A DNA stretch of 23,068 nt from a virus. The DNA lies in the IMG/VR virus record IMGVR_UViG_3300011114_000402, positions 1 through 23,068 of that record. One strand, written 5' to 3'. The position numbers were made by a program, and so were the translations under genes. The notes beneath the pieces are model-generated. The model was not told the origin of the DNA. It was given only the letters and a program-made list of their open reading frames with translations, and made no database searches. Below, one piece after another: positions 21,894 to 23,068 of this stretch (within the stretch, counting starts at the first letter, position 1; every line of letters starts with the position of its first letter).

Positions 21894-22156
21894 ATAGGTT
21901 TATTGATACCTGGGTATGCCTTTTAATCAAATCGCCTAGAATTGGCCGCAATCGGTAGCTAATAGCTTTTGCAATCGCTTAACATTAGGGGCGGGCGGGA
22001 GATTATCAGGGATGGAGAGAAGGCATTGCTGCAACTGTTTTGCCATTGCTCCGCTCCGGCTTGTCCGGCCGTTCCGGCCGTCTGCTTGCTCCCGGCTGTT
22101 TGGGTCTTGGGATGGGCTTTTCTCTCTCCCTTGGTTTAGATGCCGCCGAAAAAAAC

Positions 22157-22195
22157 TTCACTCTTAGTGAAAGATAATTGTTGACTTCTTCAATT
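22157..22195 (+). promoter_or_regulatory. Operator-like inverted repeats around the rightward promoter
   Basis: TTCACT-ctt-AGTGAA (22157-22171) lies just upstream of the -35. AATTG (22176-22180) and CAATT (22191-22195) enclose the -35 TTGACT. These inverted repeats would place a dimeric regulator on the promoter of the 22254 gene. Confidence 0.5.
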
Positions 22196-22209
22196 CGTGA
22201 CCCCATATT
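22181..22209 (+). promoter_or_regulatory. Rightward sigma70-like promoter
   Basis: TTGACT (22181-22186), a 17-bp spacer and CATATT (22204-22209) are close to consensus at ideal spacing. Transcription would start near 22216, about 38 bases before the first rightward gene. The transcript would pass through the hammerhead ribozyme and end at the terminator at 22895-22926. Confidence 0.65.
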
Positions 22210-22253
22210 GATACCAGTCGAACGACAACCGCTCGACGCAACCCTAGAAATAA

Positions 22254-22580
22254 ATGAAAATTAAACCTCACGTTAATTCAGTTGGAGCTTGTTACTTTGC
22301 CTCCAACTTTTTCGGCTGGGCTACCGCCAAAACTCCCTGGCAAGCTTTGGCTAAATTGGATTTGTCTGCTTGTCGCAGACCGCGACTTTCTCCTAAGCTC
22401 TTGGCTTTTGCGAAAGATGAGGTTTGTCTTTATTACATTCCCAACGAAGACACGTTTGCGGGAGTAAAATCTTACTCGCCCGTAGACGCGAATGACAAGC
22501 CCTACGGGGTTTGTTTATATTCGGGCGGAGAAAGTGAGCATAACGAGCAACTTGTTTTTAACGAGTTGACCGATACCTAA
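22254..22580 (+). CDS. Small hypothetical phage protein (108 residues) upstream of the ribozyme
   Basis: The product begins MKIKPHVNSVGACYFASNFF, continues GWATAKTPWQALAKLDLSAC, and ends with a mixed strand/loop region containing CLYYIPNEDTFAGVKSYSPV and ELTDT. It contains four cysteines but no recognised motif or transmembrane segment. It begins in an A-rich leader (CTAGAAATAAATG) without a Shine-Dalgarno site. It is the first gene after the promoter at 22181. Its stop codon is followed immediately by the ribozyme, so cleavage would leave its mRNA with a structured 3' end. I do not recognise the family; early host-interaction genes are commonly this size. Confidence 0.7.
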   Translation: MKIKPHVNSVGACYFASNFFGWATAKTPWQALAKLDLSACRRPRLSPKLLAFAKDEVCLYYIPNEDTFAGVKSYSPVDANDKPYGVCLYSGGESEHNEQLVFNELTDT

Positions 22581-22633
22581 AGACGAAACACGCGCAAGCG
22601 TGTCCATGGGTAATGCCCCATGCTGACGAGTCT
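22581..22633 (+). ncRNA. Type II hammerhead self-cleaving ribozyme
   Basis: All elements of the hammerhead are present in order. Stem II 5' AGAC (22581-22584) is followed by core GAAA (22585-22588). Stem III is CACGC (22589-22593), loop GCAA, and GCGTG (22598-22602). U22603 and C22604 form the cleavage triplet GUC with G22602. Stem I is CATGGG (22605-22610), loop TAATGC, and CCCATG (22617-22622). Core CTGACGA (22623-22629) follows, and stem II 3' is GTCT (22630-22633), pairing fully with AGAC. The first stem II pair is G-C (10.1-11.1) as in the consensus, and A22588 pairs with U22603. Stem II is the open stem, so this is type II. Predicted cleavage is after C22604. Stem II has only 4 bp, so strength of activity is open. 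Confidence 0.93.
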
Positions 22634-22658
22634 CAAACAAACAAACAAAATCCATCCC

Positions 22659-22874
22659 ATGAAAATTATCCTAAAAGACACATTCAATAATTTTATTATT
22701 TCTCGCCATCGCACCGTTGCGGCAGCGGTTGCGGCACGCGATGCTTATTCTCGCCGGATAAAGCGTGCCAACGGTCAAGGAAGTTATATACCAATGAGCA
22801 TTATTTCATTTCCTTTTGGAGAAGACATAGACAATGCGATTTTTGAGGCTGAGCAGATGCTTAGTATGCGCTAG
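22659..22874 (+). CDS. Small conserved phage protein downstream of the ribozyme
   Basis: I choose ATG 22659 (71 residues, MKIILKDTFNNFIISRHRTV). Earlier in-frame starts fall in the ribozyme or in the (CAAA)4 leader. The core RTVAAAVAARDAYSRRIKRA then NGQGSYIPMSIISF matches a small phage family with an RTxxxAVxA..........RANG..SY pattern that I recognise without a known function. The rest is acidic helix (EDIDNAIFEAEQMLSMR). The 25 bases between the ribozyme and ATG are unstructured C/A repeats, as in a clean 5' end after cleavage. No Shine-Dalgarno site is visible. Confidence 0.75.
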   Translation: MKIILKDTFNNFIISRHRTVAAAVAARDAYSRRIKRANGQGSYIPMSIISFPFGEDIDNAIFEAEQMLSMR

Positions 22875-22894
22875 CCAACACAAGCCCCGCTCAC

Positions 22895-22926
22895 AAGCCC
22901 GCTCCCTTTCGCTAGGGGCGGGCTTT
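22895..22926 (+). terminator. Intrinsic terminator after the small rightward genes
   Basis: AAGCCCGCTCC (22895-22905) pairs with GGGGCGGGCTT (22915-22925), giving an 11-bp stem with one T-G pair. It is followed only by a short T-run (TTT). The hairpin ends the two-gene rightward unit 20 bases after the 22659 gene. The short T-run makes it moderately rather than fully efficient. Confidence 0.75.
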
Positions 22927-22962
22927 CCCGGTGCAACAGTAAACCATTAAAAAAATATAAAC

Positions 22963-23068
22963 ATGACAACCATCACCGCCGCCACTATTGGCGCAAATAA
23001 AAACGAATTGCTAGCCTTGCTCTACACCTTTATAAATAAAAGGCCGGGGCTAGAGTTTGGCAACTACG
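22963..23068 (+). CDS. Hypothetical phage protein, partial (runs off right edge)
   Basis: ATG 22963 opens a frame of 35 codons (MTTITAATIGANKNELLALL, then YTFINKRPGLEFGNY) with no stop before the edge. The upstream leader (ATTAAAAAAATATAAAC) is A-rich without a Shine-Dalgarno site, like the two genes before it. I have seen the IGANKNELLALL...INKRPGLEFGNY pattern in phage genomes but know no function. It lies beyond the terminator at 22895-22926, so it should have its own promoter or be reached by readthrough. Confidence 0.7.
   Translation, partial: MTTITAATIGANKNELLALLYTFINKRPGLEFGNY

Larger units (their letters stand above)
21319..22253. other. Divergent control region with few or no genes
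   Basis: This 0.9-kb stretch separates the leftward late block from the rightward small genes. I support no gene in it. It holds two 28-bp repeats, the TGTCAAAAA/TTTTTGACA palindrome with -35 hexamers on both sides, a C13 run, and the operator-like palindromes at 21879-21893 and 21906-21917. It also has GCAATCG repeated at 21948 and 21971, and the rightward promoter at 22181-22209. The 58-codon rightward frame at 21411 (good Shine-Dalgarno site, part of repeat 1) and the Pro/Arg-rich leftward frame at 22006-22206 are low-credibility. Confidence 0.8.

Noticed and set aside
22006-22206. 66-codon leftward Pro/Arg-rich frame
   Set aside because: Low-complexity product from CCGG-type repeats; its start overlaps the rightward promoter; no ribosome site.
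22597-22622. Twin hairpins after the 22254 gene as a terminator
   Set aside because: No T-run follows either hairpin, and both are fully explained as stems III and I of the hammerhead ribozyme.
1-23068. tRNA genes, CRISPR arrays, integrase or insertion sequences
   Set aside because: None seen by eye on either strand; a tRNAscan or IS search was not possible, so weak cases could be missed.

Overview
The window reads as about 23 kb of a tailed double-stranded DNA bacteriophage, or a prophage or metagenomic phage contig. It is most likely podovirus-like. It carries terminase, portal, scaffold, an SU10/DUF5309-type major capsid protein, short-tail components and Q/A-rich internal virion proteins. 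No tape measure, sheath, tail-tube or integrase gene is visible. The host cannot be named. Most genes lack a clear Shine-Dalgarno site and instead start in A/T-rich leaders or are coupled by overlap with the gene upstream.

Layout. A long leftward (minus-strand) block runs from about 21.3 kb down to position 1. In transcription order it holds: small terminase, large terminase, a free-standing HNH endonuclease, two small HTH-like proteins, portal, a T4-type lysozyme coupled to portal, and a small coiled-coil protein. Then come scaffold, major capsid protein, a putative decoration protein, a strong intrinsic terminator, a small protein, a head-tail adaptor candidate, two tandem paralogous small beta proteins, and a tail fibre with an S74 autocleaving chaperone. 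After these lie a set of very small genes with holin candidates, a duplicated promoter-like spacer, four tiny basic proteins, a large beta-rich tail protein, a fibre-like protein, and two internal-virion-like genes, the last cut by the window edge. Two small genes (14673-15055) are inserted on the opposite strand between scaffold and the portal block, with their own promoter-like region.

From about 21.3 to 22.25 kb there is a gene-poor divergent control region. It has 28-bp direct repeats with a T7-promoter-like core, a palindrome carrying back-to-back -35 hexamers, other operator-like palindromes, a C13 homopolymer and a good rightward sigma70-like promoter. That promoter would drive small rightward genes, which end at an intrinsic terminator. 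A further gene runs off the right edge.

The most striking element is at 22581-22633, immediately after the stop codon of the first rightward gene. It is a complete type II hammerhead self-cleaving ribozyme: every core nucleotide and all three stems are present, and cleavage is predicted after C22604. It would cut the mRNA between two small phage genes. Other points of interest are the repeated TAA-Y-ATG gene junction (six times), several tiny coupled genes of 11 to 56 codons, the duplicated promoter-like 42-bp unit, and the opposite-strand two-gene insert.
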